A stretch of DNA of 64,000 nt from Pyrenophora tritici-repentis (GCF_003171515.1 NC_089396.1:868001-932000); one strand, 5' to 3'; shown: positions 38,149 to 50,600, numbered from the stretch's first letter. The notes: generated from the sequence alone by a model not told the origin. A program made the numbers and translations.

Positions 38149-38766
38149 ATGTGGTAAGCACGAGCAAGCGCCCTCTTCCGACACCCCCGCCATCAACTCC
38201 GCAGCAGCCCTGCTGACGGTCAAACAGCAAACACGTACTCAACGCCCAGGTCTCGATCCGCTCACCATGCTGTACGTCACTGGTGATGATGTGAATGCCA
38301 TGTATCCCGTGACATGATTGCTGAGAGAAGGTGCAGGCAAAAAATGGTTCGACTGCGCAGAGTGCCACCAAGAGCAGAGTGACCACCCGCTCATGCAGAC
38401 GTTTGATATGACGTTTATCTGCAAAAAGTGCAAGAAGGCTTTCCGCAAGGATGCGCGCGAGTTCGAGGACGCGTGAGTACCCAACCCACCAACCTTCTCG
38501 TCTCGCACTTGTACTGATGGGGAGTAGTGACGAGTACTGCCCGCACTGCGACAACCACTTTGTCTTAGAGGCCAAGACTCCAAAGGCCTCGCTACAGGTC
38601 GAGGGCGAGGATGCACGCATTGACTCCCGGTACGATATACCTCAGCCAATACCCAACCCAACACTATTCCTAACTACTCCGCAGCATGCTGAAGGATGAC
38701 CGTGTACGAGGCGAGGAGATGCGCACTATATTCGATGTCAAGGAGGCACCCAACAAGCTGGGTTGA
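38149..38766 (+). CDS. CHY zinc-finger protein (Hot13-like)
   Basis: Five exons, 38149-38153 (five nt, ATGTG), 38228-38271, 38337-38472, 38528-38629 and 38685-38766, give 122 residues. The tiny first exon plus one base encodes MC, leading into KHVLNAQVSIRSPCCKKWFD. That, with CAECH, CKKCKKAF and YCPHCDNHF, makes the CHY zinc-finger cysteine set. Small CHY proteins such as yeast Hot13 act in the mitochondrial intermembrane space in assembly of small Tim proteins and the Mia40 redox relay. All phases agree. The five-nucleotide first exon would be missed by most gene finders. Confidence 0.85.
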
Positions 38767-38984
38767 GCCAGCCAGCCCATGTCACAACACTGAAGTAGTA
38801 CAAGCCATCACACATCACGCCTTGAGCGGGGGTTGGGCGAGGGACGCCGGACCATGCACGTATGCTAGATGTCATTCACAGCCACTAGCTGGTCGTATCT
38901 GCCATTCATGTACAGATTCATAAGTCTACCACCTAGACGCCTGTGCAATTCATGTCTTTTCGCCGTCACTCATTATTCGTTCCT

Positions 38985-39957
38985 CTACGCGCCACCAGAT
39001 CCTGAGCCCTCAGCGGGGGTCTGGCGAGTGAGGATAGCAGCCTGGCCAGTGCCCGGTTGTCGTCCGGGCCTCCTGTTGGCCGCCTCCTCCTGCTTTTCTG
39101 TATTGATGTTCTCCACGTACTTCTCAATGTCCTCGACAGGCAACATCTCGATGGGCTTGCCCGGTGCCATGATGGCAATCTCAATGTTCTTCGCACCCGT
39201 CTGCACCACCTCCAACAGCGACTTGACGGTCAGCTTGATCGTCTCTTCCCGGTCCATGCCTTCCTTGTGGTTGCGCTCGAGGAACTCGCGGACTGTCTTG
39301 CTCGACCGACCAATCGCATTTGCTTTCCTGCAGCCTAATTAGTACTTGTCGTTCATCAATCGTGATTGCACTTACCATGCCGAGTAGATACCAGAGGGCT
39401 CGGTCTGGTACAGGCGCGGGGTCTTGTCGTTGGGGTCGAAGCCGACTATGAGCGTGCTGATACCGAATGGACGGACACCACCACTCTGAGTGTATCGCTG
39501 CTGCACTCCTGCAATGTACTTGGTAATGTACTCTATCGATACCGGGTCTTCGACTGTGAGACGATGTGATTGCGCCTCCAGGCGGGCCTTGTCGACAAGA
39601 ATGCGGGCATCGGCGTTGAGACCAGCAAAGGCAAGGGCAACATGAGTGTCCACGAGGCAGATCTTGGAGGGGGTAATTCGGGTATCTTGCAGCTTCATTG
39701 CTGATCGCTTTTCGCAGCCGAGTACTACTATGTCCGAGCCCTTGACACCTACAGCACATGTTCCTGCGGCGAATGAGTAATTGATCCTACCCAATCTTAT
39801 CATACTACACACCTCGCTTGACGGCTTCGAGCGCATATTCGACTTGGAAGACGTGACCGTCAGGACTGAAGACTAAGATAGTTAGCTAAGCCCGCAGCCC
39901 CAACTGTTGCGTGTTTGTGTTTGTACCAGAGAGAGCTCGATCGTAGCCGGACGCCAT
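38985..39957 (-). CDS. PRE6: 20S proteasome alpha-4 subunit
   Basis: Four exons on the minus strand, 39927-39957, 39813-39872, 39376-39763 and 38985-39327, give 273 residues. The N-terminal signature [20 protein letters not shown] is the proteasome alpha motif. The body ([63 protein letters not shown]) matches alpha-4 (PSMA7/Pre6) rather than other alpha subunits. The subunit forms the outer ring and gate of the core particle. The C-terminus extends ~25 residues beyond the yeast-like end, Gly/Gln/Arg-rich and ending GSGSGGA, probably disordered. Introns are short and phase-consistent. Confidence 0.95.
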
Positions 39958-40226
39958 TGTGAGAGCTTGAGTGTTGTATTGTAAGATTTGCTTGTTGGAT
40001 TCTCAGAATACACCAAGGAAGACCGAGAGTGAGAAGCGGCGACAAAAGGTGATACAGGCGTCAAGCTGGTCTCGGAGCTCCAGAGCTGTCCGCGTTGCTG
40101 CTCCCGCCTAAACCATGCCAAGCAACATGGCTCGTGCTTCCCCATGTCAACTTATGTCATCCATTACAGTTCACGATGGCGACATAAAACTTCCCCACTC
40201 TTTGTCTTCTTCCTCTGTAAATCCTC

Positions 40227-42055
40227 ATGGCGGCTTCCGGGACTTCCGCGCGTTTTGTGGCCTCGTTGCGCCGTAATGCTCTCTCATCTCGTCTATCGTT
40301 GCGCACACAATGTCTGCGACCAATAACTCAAGTGCGATGGACGGGTACTACGTCTGCGAGTTCGGAGCCTCACCAGCCTGACGAGCATGGTAGTGTAAAG
40401 GGTCCGACTGCTTCTTCACAATCCATCAAATTCACCTCGGAGTCGTACGTGCTCAGAACCTCGGATACCTTCGGTATTACTAATGCCAAGCAGGTATCCT
40501 CATCTCCAAAGAGACTCCAAGTTCACAAAGGTCAATGGGGAACATGTGAAATATTTCAAGGACCTCCTAGGATCGGAATCAGCAGTCATAGATGGTGTGT
40601 CAAAGGATGCATCGGAAGACATCGAGCCTTATAACAGTGACTGGATGCGCAAGTTCCGAGGTCATACCAAAGTAGTCGTAAAGCCTAGCACTACCGAGGA
40701 AGTCAGCAAGATCCTAAAATACTGCAATGATAATATGCTCGCCGTAGTCCCACAAGGTGGTAACACCGGCCTTGTTGGTGGTTCCGTGCCTGTCTACGAC
40801 GAAATTGTCATCAACATGCAGAGGATGAACCAAATCAGATCTTTTGACGAAGTATCCGGCATCTTGGTAGCTGATGCTGGTGTCATCTTGGAGAATGCCG
40901 ACAACTTCCTCGCAGAGAAGAACCATATATTCCCGTTAGATCTTGGTGCTAAAGGGTCTTGCTATATTGGGGGGAATGTTGCAACCAATGCCGGCGGCTT
41001 ACGTCTCTTGCGATATGGTAGCTTCCACGGAAACGTTCTTGGTATTGAAGCAGTCCTTCCAGATGGCACCGTTGTAGATGATCTTTCTACTCTTCGGAAG
41101 AACAACACCGGGTACGACCTCAAGCAGCTCTTTATTGGTGGCGAGGGAACGATTGGCATCATCACAAAAGTCTCGATCATTTGCCCAAGGAGATCGCCGG
41201 CCGTCAACGTGGCATACTTTGGATTGGAAAGCTTTGAAAAGGTTCAAAAAGCTTACATTGAGGCCAAGAGTCATCTCTCTGAGATTCTCTCAGCTTTCGA
41301 GCTCATGGACGGTCGCACGCAGAAGTTGGTCAACAGGGTAAAGGGTAAGAAAATGCCTCTAGAGGGCGATTACCCCTTTTACTGCCTAATCGAGACCAGC
41401 GGCTCCAACGCAGACCACGATGGCGAGGTAAGCAAGTCCGTATCATATTGCGGAAATGATAGCTGAGTTGGTGCAGAAACTGCAAGCATTCTTAGAACAC
41501 GTCATGGAGACTGGAGTCGTTTCCGATGGTGTCCTTGCTCAGGACCAGACCCAGATTCAAGAGCTCTGGACATGGCGAGAAGGCATTACCGAGTGCCTTG
41601 GCCATGACGGAGGTGTCTACAAATACGACTTGTCGATACCCATCGCAGAGCTCTACGATCTGGTCAACGAAACGCGCGATCGCTTAACGGAAGCTGGCCT
41701 GCTCGGGAGCGACGCCTCCCACCCTGTTGTTGATGTTGTAGGTTACGGCCACATGGGTGATTCTAACCTGCATCTCAATATCCCAGTAAGAAAGTTCGAC
41801 AAAGCCGTAGAAAAGAAGCTGGAGCCGTTTGTATACGAATGGGTGCAAAAGCGAAACGGCAGCATCAGCGCTGAGCACGGTTTGGGTGTGACCAAGAAGC
41901 CATACATTGGATACAGTAAGAGTGAGACCATGATCAAGTTGATGAAGCAGATTAAGGATCTGTATGATCCAGTGAGTATATGTTTTGACCTCAGTTGAAC
42001 ATCACATGCTAACGTGATACAGAACGGCATCATGAACCCGTACAAGTACATATAG
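40227..42055 (+). CDS. FAD-linked D-lactate / D-2-hydroxyglutarate dehydrogenase
   Basis: Four exons, 40227-40444, 40494-41427, 41477-41971 and 42023-42055, give 559 residues. The N-terminus is a mitochondrial presequence (RFVASLRRNALSSRLSLRTQ). The PCMH-type FAD domain shows VVPQGGNTGLVGGSVPVYDE and CYIGGNVATNAGGLRLLRYG. The C-terminal FAD-oxidase domain has GYGHMGDSNLHLN (metal-binding His) and SAEHGLGVTKK. These match yeast Dld2/Dld3 and human D2HGDH, which oxidise D-2-hydroxyglutarate or D-lactate. The last exon (11 codons, NGIMNPYKYI) completes the conserved end. D2HGDH-type activity is more likely than Dld1-type, by similarity to the Dld2 motifs. Confidence 0.93.
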
Positions 42056-42075
42056 ACATTGCTCCGTATTCATAT

Positions 42076-43224
42076 TTAGATCTCATACCCAGCATTCTCT
42101 CTCCTAGTGTCCCCATCTTTCAACAGTTTCATTGCATTTCCCTCGTATATCGCATCTCTTTGTCTTGCGTCAAACATACTTTCCAAGCCATCTTTCATCC
42201 GATTTGCAAAACTTTCAACGTACGGCGTCTGGGTAAACGGAAAGTCGCTCCCATACAACAGCCTCTCATGAGAAATCTCGAACCCCTCCACAAATGCCTT
42301 CAGTTGTCCCCTGTCGCCGCTTTCGCCATCGAACACGAAACCCGCGAGGTCGAAGTAGAACTGATCTTCCAGCTGCTGTCGGACTGTCGAAGCATTCAAC
42401 ACACGACCTCCAGGGACCACGCTCGAGAACCGAATGAAGCGCGTCATGAGCGGAGGTAAAGCGCCTCCAGAATGCGGAATGATGAACTTGACATTGGGGC
42501 AGCGATCCACGGTCCCAGAGCTAAACAGATTCATGACAGCGCGTGCAGTGTCGAAGAAGAACTCGAAGATCGGAATGGGGTAATGGTCGCCGAGGGGTAT
42601 TGCATCTATCGTTTCCGCTGAAGACGTCGCATTCCCCAGCTTGATGCAGGGCTTTGTCGGGTGAATAAATACAGTCGCACCAATCTCATTCAATCGATCA
42701 AACACGCGATCCAGCGCTGCAGACCCAATATAGTTGCCATGATAATTCGTCAAAAGACCAAAACCATCAGCCCCTTCTTCAACACACTTTTCAATCTCTG
42801 CCAAACTCGCGTCAACATCTGGTAGCGGTAGCGCAGCCCACACGCCGAATTTCTCGGGATGCTGTTTCTTGAGGTTGGCGGCGTAGGCATTACATTCGCG
42901 CGTTAGAGATATTCCTAGTGCGTCGTTTCCGGGTGTGATATGTGTTCCGGGAGATGAGATGGATAGAATAGATTTCGAGACGTTGGCGGTTGACATCATA
43001 TCTAGATGGCGTTCTATGGACCATTCGGGGATGCCGGGCATACCGTCTGGGTGCGAGTGCCCGTGTTTGGATAATGCAGTACGGTAGAAGGGCGGGAGAA
43101 AGTGTGAATGCACATCGATGCGTTTCGGAAGTGGGTGTTCGGCCATATTTGTGGTAGGAGTTTGTTGGATTGAGGTGGTGGTGTGGGCTAGAAGTAGGGT
43201 TAGATAGAGGATTAGGGTGAACAT
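42076..43224 (-). CDS. Amidohydrolase-2 family metal-dependent hydrolase/decarboxylase
   Basis: 382 residues in one exon. The TIM-barrel metal site is visible: DVHSHF (His-x-His) near residue 40, FIHPTKP, FIIPHSGG and the late Asp in LLYGSDFPF. The family includes fungal aromatic decarboxylases such as 6-methylsalicylate decarboxylase and ACMSD-like enzymes, so a non-oxidative decarboxylase is likely. The first ~20 residues (MFTLILYLTLLLAHTTTS) look like a signal peptide; a second Met at 43146 (MAEHPLPKRIDVHSH) has a good start context and would give a cytosolic enzyme of 356 residues. No biosynthetic cluster surrounds it. It ends 21 bp from the neighbouring convergent gene. Confidence 0.85.
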   Translation of the reverse strand: MFTLILYLTLLLAHTTTSIQQTPTTNMAEHPLPKRIDVHSHFLPPFYRTALSKHGHSHPDGMPGIPEWSIERHLDMMSTANVSKSILSISSPGTHITPGNDALGISLTRECNAYAANLKKQHPEKFGVWAALPLPDVDASLAEIEKCVEEGADGFGLLTNYHGNYIGSAALDRVFDRLNEIGATVFIHPTKPCIKLGNATSSAETIDAIPLGDHYPIPIFEFFFDTARAVMNLFSSGTVDRCPNVKFIIPHSGGALPPLMTRFIRFSSVVPGGRVLNASTVRQQLEDQFYFDLAGFVFDGESGDRGQLKAFVEGFEISHERLLYGSDFPFTQTPYVESFANRMKDGLESMFDARQRDAIYEGNAMKLLKDGDTRRENAGYEI

Positions 43225-43720
43225 GACGGTATTACCTCTCGAACGTGTGATGCACCTTGAGAGGGCTTATATGGTATCCTCAAGAAGAAAGACAGTGAAT
43301 GCTTTTCCTTGGTTCTCAGATTGTGCCACCAAAGTCTATTGTCTACGTCTAGCTACTTATGTATTCCACGCTCAAGCGGTGGGCTGGCATTCGGGACCCC
43401 AAATCCCGGCACATGCGCCAGCTGCATGCGCACTTGGCTGTTGTGACGTGTTTTGAAGCCGTGTCCCAATTGCGAATAGTGGTTTAGCATACTCGCGAAC
43501 ATTTCATGTCCAGAGCAAGATGCCTATCCCAATTGGGAGGGTAAGCTGAATGCCGAAGACCTGGACCGATAGAGGTTGAACATCCCGACCGTCGATCGGT
43601 GCCCCACCGGCGCCTTCCAAGTGAGTTGCCCGCACTTTTTTGTTCTTTCATCACTTGCAGCCATGACACAACCTCTCCCGCCACATCACCTTTCATATCG
43701 TGCTCAAGCAAGGGGAAAAG
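43225..43720. other. Divergent promoter region (amidohydrolase / MET12)
   Basis: 496 bp. A long minus-strand frame at 43484-44218 is antisense to MET12 and has no protein features. No specific site was found. Confidence 0.5.
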
Positions 43721-45644
43721 ATGGAGAAGATTACGGATAAAATCAATTCGCTGCCCGATGGCGCAAACTACTTCTCCCTCGAGTTCTTCCCGCCGAAGAC
43801 GGCCATGGTGAGCCTGCCCCACTTCACGCGACCATTGTAGACAAGATGGAAGGCTGACGACTACGTAGGGTTTCGCGAACCTACAAACGCGACTAGAGCG
43901 CATGTCACAGGCGCTGCGACCACTCTTCGTTACTGTTACTTGGGGTGCGGGAGGATCAACGGCCACCAAATCGCTCGAACTCGCAGAGATATGCCAGCGC
44001 CAATTGGGCCTTACGACATGTTTACATCTGACGTGTACCAACATGAACCGCCAGCTCATCGATGACGCGCTCGAACAGGCAAAGGTGCTAGGTATACGGA
44101 ACATTCTGGCCTTGAGAGGTGACGCGCCAAGGAGCGAGGAGTATAGGGATGAGGGGACACCACCAGAACAAGACTCCAACAAGGACTTTACCTGGGCTAT
44201 TGACTTGGTCAAGTACATCCGGAAAGAGTATGGCGACTACTTTTGCATCGGTGTCGCGGCCTATCCAGAAGGCCACTCGGATCAGAGCCACCCAGAGCAC
44301 CAGGACCCGCTGACTGATCTGCCGTATTTGGTCGAGAAGACTAAGGCAGGCGCCGACTTCATCATGACACAGCTGTTCTACGACGTCCAGGCCTACGACA
44401 AGTTTGAGAAGATGCTCAGGGAACATGAGAGTGGAGTGTTTAAGACGATACCCATAATCCCTGGCTTGATGCCGATTCAATCCTACAAGATCCTCCTTCG
44501 GACAACCAAGCTCTCGCACGCGAGGTTACCGGCAGAAATGTTGGCGCGACTGGACGCGGTGAAGAGCGATGACGAACTGGTCAAGCAAATGGGTGTACAG
44601 ATCATGGACGAAATGGTGGAACACATCAAGGCGCGGCCGGAAACATGCAGGAGGGGATTCCATTTCTACACACTCAATCTGGAGAAAGCTGTATCGCACG
44701 TCGTAGAAGACACGCATTTGATACCGACGACTATAATGGATGACGAAGAAATCATAGTCGAAACAACACCCGCCATCAACCTGGAGCCACCACCGAACGG
44801 CCTCATGGCCCGCAGACGTCGATCTTCAGCTGTTAACTCCGGCCCGTTCAACAGAGTCATAATATCACACGGTTCGGGCGCAAAGTCGAGTAATCACTCG
44901 TATGAAGCCACAGAAGAAGAGGCCGGAGTACCACGAGGCCCCATCAACACCCGCGCGAACACGCTGGCCATTTCAGAAGGCGAGGGCTCACTAGGCCGCG
45001 AAGCAACATGGGACGACTTTCCCAACGGTCGATGGGGTGACGCGCGCTCTCCCGCCTTTGGTGAGATTGACGGCTACGGACCAACCCTCCACGTTTCCAC
45101 ACCACAAGCCCTCAAGCTCTGGGGCTACCCCGTCGAGAAGAAAGACATCTCAACCCTCTTCCGCCGCCACATTGAAGGCGACCTAGAAGCCATACCCTGG
45201 AGCGAACAAGGCCTATCCCCCGAAACCTCGACCATTAGTGCACAACTCCTCGCCCTCAACGCCAAAGGCTGGTGGACAGTAGCCTCCCAACCTGCCGTTA
45301 ACGGCGTCAAATCCACGGATCCCATATTCGGCTGGGGCCCCAAAAACGGCTACGTCTTCCAAAAGCCCTTCGTCGAATTCTTCATCCCTGCCGCTGAATT
45401 CCAAGCCTTCAAACCCAAACTCCAGGCCCACGACCAAGTCACATGGTTCGCAGGCAACGCAGCCGGCGCCTTTGAAGCCTCACAAGAAGACGGCGTTAAT
45501 CCCGTCACGTGGGGCACTTTTGCAGGCAAAGAAATCGTAACTCCCACCATTATCGAGGCTGTCAGCTTTAGGAGTTGGCTTGATGAGGCATTTAGTATTT
45601 GGAAGGAGTGGCAGAGAATTTATCCCCCCCAGGAGTGGGAGTAG
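43721..45644 (+). CDS. MET12: Methylenetetrahydrofolate reductase, Met12 type
   Basis: Two exons, 43721-43807 and 43869-45644, give 620 residues. The N-terminal catalytic barrel has FSLEFFPPKT, FVTVTWGAGGST, HLTCTNMNRQ, NILALRGDAPR and VAAYPEGHSDQSHPEHQDPL, with the FAD site in ADFIMTQLFYD and IIPGLMPIQSYK. A regulatory C-terminal domain follows (WGYPVEKKDISTLFRRH, WTVASQPAVNGVKSTDP). EFFPPKT, TVTWGAGG and the inserted EHQDPL match yeast Met12 better than Met13. The enzyme makes 5-methyltetrahydrofolate for methionine synthesis. A Ser-rich linker (~310-370) joins the domains. Fungi usually carry both paralogues; Met13 is not in this window. Confidence 0.93.
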
Positions 45645-46299
45645 TGTGCTGCTTGGGGAGTTGAGCAAGGATGTTTGGTTGGTCAATGTTATCTGGGGTG
45701 ATTTTGTTAATGGGGAGGGGTTGTGGGAGTTTTTGAGGCAGTGAGGGTTGGATTGGATAGGAAAGGGGGGGGGAGATGAATGGGGTAGGGAAATGCATGC
45801 ATGCATGCATGCATGTATTGATGTGAATACTTGTATTCTGCGTATTTCTCATACATATGGATGGATACAAATGCACAATTAGTCGACGTTCTCGTGGCTC
45901 CCTTGTATATTGCTTCTATTCACGCTCTTTGTTGTTCTTTGTCCCTGTGTTGTCATCGCAGCACTCAACCACATCTCTCCACTTTCTTTGTTCTCGCTAG
46001 TATATCTTCGATGTATCAGCAAACACCGTTCTGTCCGCTTGGACTGGTGAAAGTGGTGGAGTGATTAGTCTATTTTTGTTTGCTCTAGTGGTGTGTTTGT
46101 GTATGAAGAGGGGTGGTGGTGTCGGCGATATAGGCAGCAGCTTATGCATCCCCTTCTCGGCACGTCCAACGAAGTGTACTTGATACGAGGGCAAAGAGGT
46201 TAGAGGGTGTTAGTGGTATTCTTGCATTAGAGGTGTTTTTTGTTCTAGGGGTTAGAGTAAGAAATGTAAACTTTGGGAAAGAGGGGGAAATCAAGGCTA
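45645..46299. other. Intergenic region left of the transposon
   Basis: 655 bp between MET12 and a pogo TIR. It holds an (ATGC)n run (45793-45815) and no supported gene. Confidence 0.5.
45793..45815. repeat. (ATGC)n microsatellite
   Basis: Nearly six tandem ATGC units. The sequence is self-complementary and could fold or slip; no function is implied. Confidence 0.8.
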
Positions 46300-46344
46300 A
46301 CGTGAGCGGCAACTGAGCCGGCCGGGCAACTAAGTCGGACACTT
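46300..46344 (+). repeat. Left TIR of split pogo element
   Basis: A 45-bp inverted match to 55681-55725 with one difference (A at 46332 opposite the partner's C). Confidence 0.88.
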
Positions 46345-46379
46345 TGCCAAGACCACACCACTTTCTACCACCTATCACA

Positions 46380-47396
46380 ATGTCTCAACAACCTGATCTT
46401 GAATTACTTTCTCGTGAAGACAGGGTTATCTTTGCTATCTAAGCTATGGAATCTAACGCGTCTCTAAGCCAGCGACGTGCTGCTGTAGTCTACAACGTTC
46501 CCCGAAGCACCCTTAGTGACCGACGCGCCAAAACTACCTCACGACGCGATTCCCACCCCAATCTATTACGGCTTACTAGGCCTGAAGAGGAGGCAGTCAT
46601 GCAGTATATAAGGAAGCTTGATGCGCGAGGCTTTGCCCCTACGCTTAGCTACGTACGCGAAATAGCTAATCAACTGCTGGCTGCCCGTGGTAGACACTAG
46701 GTTAGGGAAAAATGGGCTAGGAACCTTGTACGCCGGAAGCCTGAGATTAAGTCTTAGGTAACTAGACAGCGCGATCACCAGAGAGTTCTGTGCAGCAATC
46801 TAGCTATTATTAGCCCCTAGTTCGACTTTGTACGTAACGTTAAAGCTAAGTACGGTATCCTTAACGAAGATACCTACAACTTCGACGAGACTAGCTTTTA
46901 GATAGGTATTAGAGGGTTAGTTAAGGTAGTAACTGCGTCTAAGAGACGTCTTAAACCACTTAGGGTCCAGCCTAGCGACGGGGAGTAGGTAACTTTGATT
47001 GCTGCTATTAACGCAAAGGGCTAGGTTGTCCCACCCTTCTTTATCTTTAAAGCAAAGCACCACGACTAGGCCTAGTACCACAACCCTAAGGACTGGAGAA
47101 TAGGCGTTAGTAACAACGGCTAGACAACGAACGAGCTTAGTCTTGCCTAGTTGCAGCACTTTATCCAGCATACAGAGGCAAGGACAGTGGGTAGCCACAG
47201 GCTGTTAATTCTTGATGGCCACGAGAGCCACAAGTCGCTCGCTTTCCAGGATCTCTGCGAGGAAAGCAAGATTATTACCCTCTGTATGCCTCCACACTCG
47301 TCGCACATCCTACAGCCGCTTAATGTGGGTTGTTTTGCCCCGCTAAAGCAGGCGTACAAGAAGGAAATCAGAGTCTTAGCAGACAGCCACATCTAC
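46380..47396 (+). pseudogene. Pogo-type transposase, 5' part, eleven in-frame stops
   Basis: One continuous frame from ATG 46380 to 47396 holds eleven TAG/TAA codons between 46440 and 47150 and no frameshift. They sit at expected Gln (CAG/CAA) or Trp (TGG) positions, such as NAKG-stop-VVPP and SNNG-stop-TTNE. Both are CpA-to-TpA changes, on one or the other strand. Catalytic Asp are in YNFDE and LILDGHESH. The third, normally PLD, reads PLN (47322-47324), also a CpA-to-TpA change on the opposite strand. The frame breaks off in phase 0 at the LTR and continues in the same frame at 55101. Confidence 0.9.
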
Positions 47397-47575
47397 TGTA
47401 AAGGCACTAGTACACTGCAATAGTTAGGATGCCTCTAATAAGTGAGATTGTGTGTACAGATCTATATACAAGTACGAGGGGAACTTTATTATTCCTCGCA
47501 CGGGCCAACTGCCAGCGTGGCACGTGATTGTATGGCACGTGATCGCGTGAGGGATCGTAGGTTTGATCCATCACA
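47397..47575 (-). repeat. 3' LTR (element orientation)
   Basis: 179 bp; by eye identical at every base to 54917-55095. Preceded by target copy TCTAC. Confidence 0.95.
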
Positions 47576-47588
47576 CTACCCCCCCTTC
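47576..47588 (-). other. Polypurine tract
   Basis: On the minus strand this reads GAAGGGGGGGTAG directly before the 3' LTR, the position of plus-strand DNA priming in LTR retrotransposons. Confidence 0.75.
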
Positions 47589-47663
47589 AAAAAAAAGCAG
47601 GTTCCGTCGCTTAAAGTAATTAAAAAGAGTTGTCTAGCTTGCTTTGCAAAAGCTTCTGTAAGC

Positions 47664-50600
47664 CTAAACAGCAATGTTGCCGGTATTGCGAAAGCTACGC
47701 GGGCCAATAGTCTCCTCCGTCTGCTGTATCGTCGGGGCTCCTGGTGGAGGCTTAGGATTGTTAGAGGATGCGATCACTGTAATCATAAGTAAATCCTGTT
47801 TGCCTGCGAGCGTCGCAAACTTTCGATGTGGTCCTGGAGCTTTAGGGCGGGACTCATGGTACTGTTGGACAATGTCTGCGGAGTCCACCAGGTTCATGTA
47901 TGGTTCCCAAGATGGGTTGTCGGTGCCGGCGGGGTAGTTGGTCCATCGCACTAAGTATTGGAGAAGACCGCTGCGAGAGTAGGGGTCTTTAAGTCTCTTG
48001 TTGACGCGGGAGTCTAGGACGGCTTCCACTTCATAGCTTGTACCATCTTCCTCGTCGGGATCGGCGAACTCAGCTGGTGCGGAATCGCGCAGTTGACCAG
48101 GCAGCGGAGCCTCCTCGTGTAAGTGTAGTAACCACGGGTGGAAGACGTTGTGGAGCTTGCCCATCTCTGGAGGCAGGAGTAGTTCGTAAGCCATATTGTC
48201 AATGACGCGTGTGACAGTGAAGGGACCGCGGTTCTTGAAGTCAAGTGATAGACTAGGACGTGTAGTACGGAAGTTACGGGCGTCCAACATAACTTGATCG
48301 CCGACCTTAAACTCAGGCGCTGGGAGCCGGGCGTCGTTTGCGTATTCCGCCTGTTTAGCTTGTGACCATTGTAGTTCGAGCCGAAGGGCTTTGCGTAGCG
48401 CGTCTAGCTTTTCTGCAAACTTGTTGGCGTTGTCTTGATCTCTGCGAGCTGGGGCAGTGAGACCAGTGTTCACCTTAGGTGGTTCAAGACCAGACTTCGG
48501 GTCATAGCCCTTAGTGAGGCGGAAAGCGGTAGTCCCAGTACTAGCGTTGATGGCGTTGTTAGCTTCGAACTCTGCCATAGGAAGAAAGAGAGCCCAGTTG
48601 TCTTGCTCGTAGTTAATATATGACCGGAGGTATTGTTTTAGCCAAGCGTTGGCGTTCTCCGTCTGCCCATCGGTTTCTGGGTGATAGCCCGTTGACAACT
48701 TTGGCTTGGTACCCAGTCGTTGACAAAGACGTGTCCAGAAATGGGAGAGGAACTGGGCTCCACGGTCGCTGACGATGCTGTCGGGATATCCCTCCTCACG
48801 CCACACGTACTCGACGAAGGCTTTCACAAGGGTATCAACCTTTAGGTCCACCACAGGTATAAACTTCTTCTTCTTGCTAAGCCGATCAACAATCACTAAG
48901 ACGTTGGTATATGTGCGGCCGTTATCGGTGCAAGGAGGCAGGTGCGTGATATAGTCCATGCTGATGCTACTCCAATATCGCTCAGGTATCGGGAGTGGAT
49001 GTAGGAGCCCGTGTTTCCCATCGCGGTAAGATTTCGATCTCCGACAGGCCAAACAGTTCTTGACGTACTGTGCTACATCATTTATCATCTTCGGCCAGTA
49101 GTACCAGCGGTTTAACATGTCGTAGCTACCGTGTTTGCCGCTATGGCCACCGCAATAGGATCGGTGTACGCGTTCGATGATCCGGGTGCGCAGGGTGCCT
49201 GATTCGGGGATGTAGACCTTCTTCTTGACATAGAAGACTCCGTCGTGTATTGAGCAATCACCAAGCTCTAAGCGTATCCTGTTTGGACCGTGAATTAGGT
49301 GGTACGGGATGCGGCGCTGGCCATCAGCTTTGGCTTTGAGGATAACTTGAACGATGTCGTCATCCGGGTAAGCTTGTCGAACGGTCTGGAGGATATTGGC
49401 TTCGTCCAGCGACGTGTCCGGCTCCGTAAGCGGTGCAGCGGACGTGTCATCGACCTCCGCTGTGTCTCCGAGAGCGAAGAGGTATTCGTCGCTAAAGTCG
49501 TCCGTTTCACTGTCTTGGTACATCATCATGGCCAAGGAGACTGGGGACGTCCGGAGCTCGTCACCGAGGGCGTTGGCCAGATATACAGCGTGTCGGGAGC
49601 CACCGTCGAAGTGGAAGCTAAAGGTGGCAACTCGACACTCAGGATCCACCTGGTCAGGCTTGAGGATCACTTGTACCTGGTGTTGACGTCGCTCATCCTC
49701 GGCGTTAGCTGGAAGATCGCCCGGTCGGCGAGTGAGTGCGTCGGGCTTAGTTCCTTGTTTACCAGGACGGTATTTGACTCTAAAATTGAACTCAGCTAGG
49801 AACTCAGCCCATCGAGCTTGCCGTCGGTTGAGGCGTTTGGTTGTCATGAACGTCTGGAGGGCCTGGTGGTCTGACAATACCAAGATGGGATCATCAGTAC
49901 CTGACAGTTCAAACCTCCACTCCTCGAATGCTCGAACAATCGCGAGGAGCTCCTTGTCATAGATCTCGTAGTTGCACTCGGCAGGTGTCATCTTATGTGA
50001 TAAGAACGCTACAGGTCGTAGAACACCTTTGTGCATCTGCGAGAGGATAGCTGCGGTAACGAAGTCCGACGCGTCAGTCTCGAGCCACGTTTCCAAATCT
50101 GGGTCAAAGTGGGACAGTACGCCCGCTGTTTTAAACGCAAGCTTTAGCTGTTCAAAGGCTTTCGCAGCTTGTCCATTAGCTTGGAGAGGAAAATGTCGTT
50201 GACTACCCTCCTTGGTGAGTTCCGTGAGTGGCTTAGCGATATATGAGAACCCTTTAATAAACCGGCGATAGAAGTTGCAGAAGCCGAGGAAAGACTGCAT
50301 GTCCTTCACTGATCTCGGCAGTTGCCAATCGAGGACAGTGGAGACCTTCTCCGGATCCATTTCGATGCCGTCGGTGGTGAGGATCAAGCCTAAGTACTTG
50401 ACTCGCTTGGTTTCGAACTTGCACTTCGTGGGATCCAACGATAGTCCTGCGCCTTGAATCTTGCGGAGAACCTTTAGGACATGCGAACGGTGGTCTTTCT
50501 CGTTGTCGCTATATATAAGTATGTCGTCTAGGTAGGCGGTACATATAACGTCCAAGTATTCGCGCAGCGTTTCGTTGATGAAGTTTTGGAACGTCCCTGG

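Noticed and set aside
43484..44218. A 244-codon open frame antisense to the MET12 start
   Set aside because: It overlaps a well-supported conserved gene in the opposite direction, has no domain and reads as the complement of conserved codons.
42076..45644. A secondary-metabolite cluster built around the decarboxylase-like amidohydrolase
   Set aside because: Neighbours are Met12, proteasome and D-2-hydroxyglutarate dehydrogenase genes; no polyketide synthase, peptide synthetase or transporter is in the window.
45793..45815. Telomere- or centromere-like repeat
   Set aside because: Only a short (ATGC)n microsatellite; no TTAGGG repeats occur near it.
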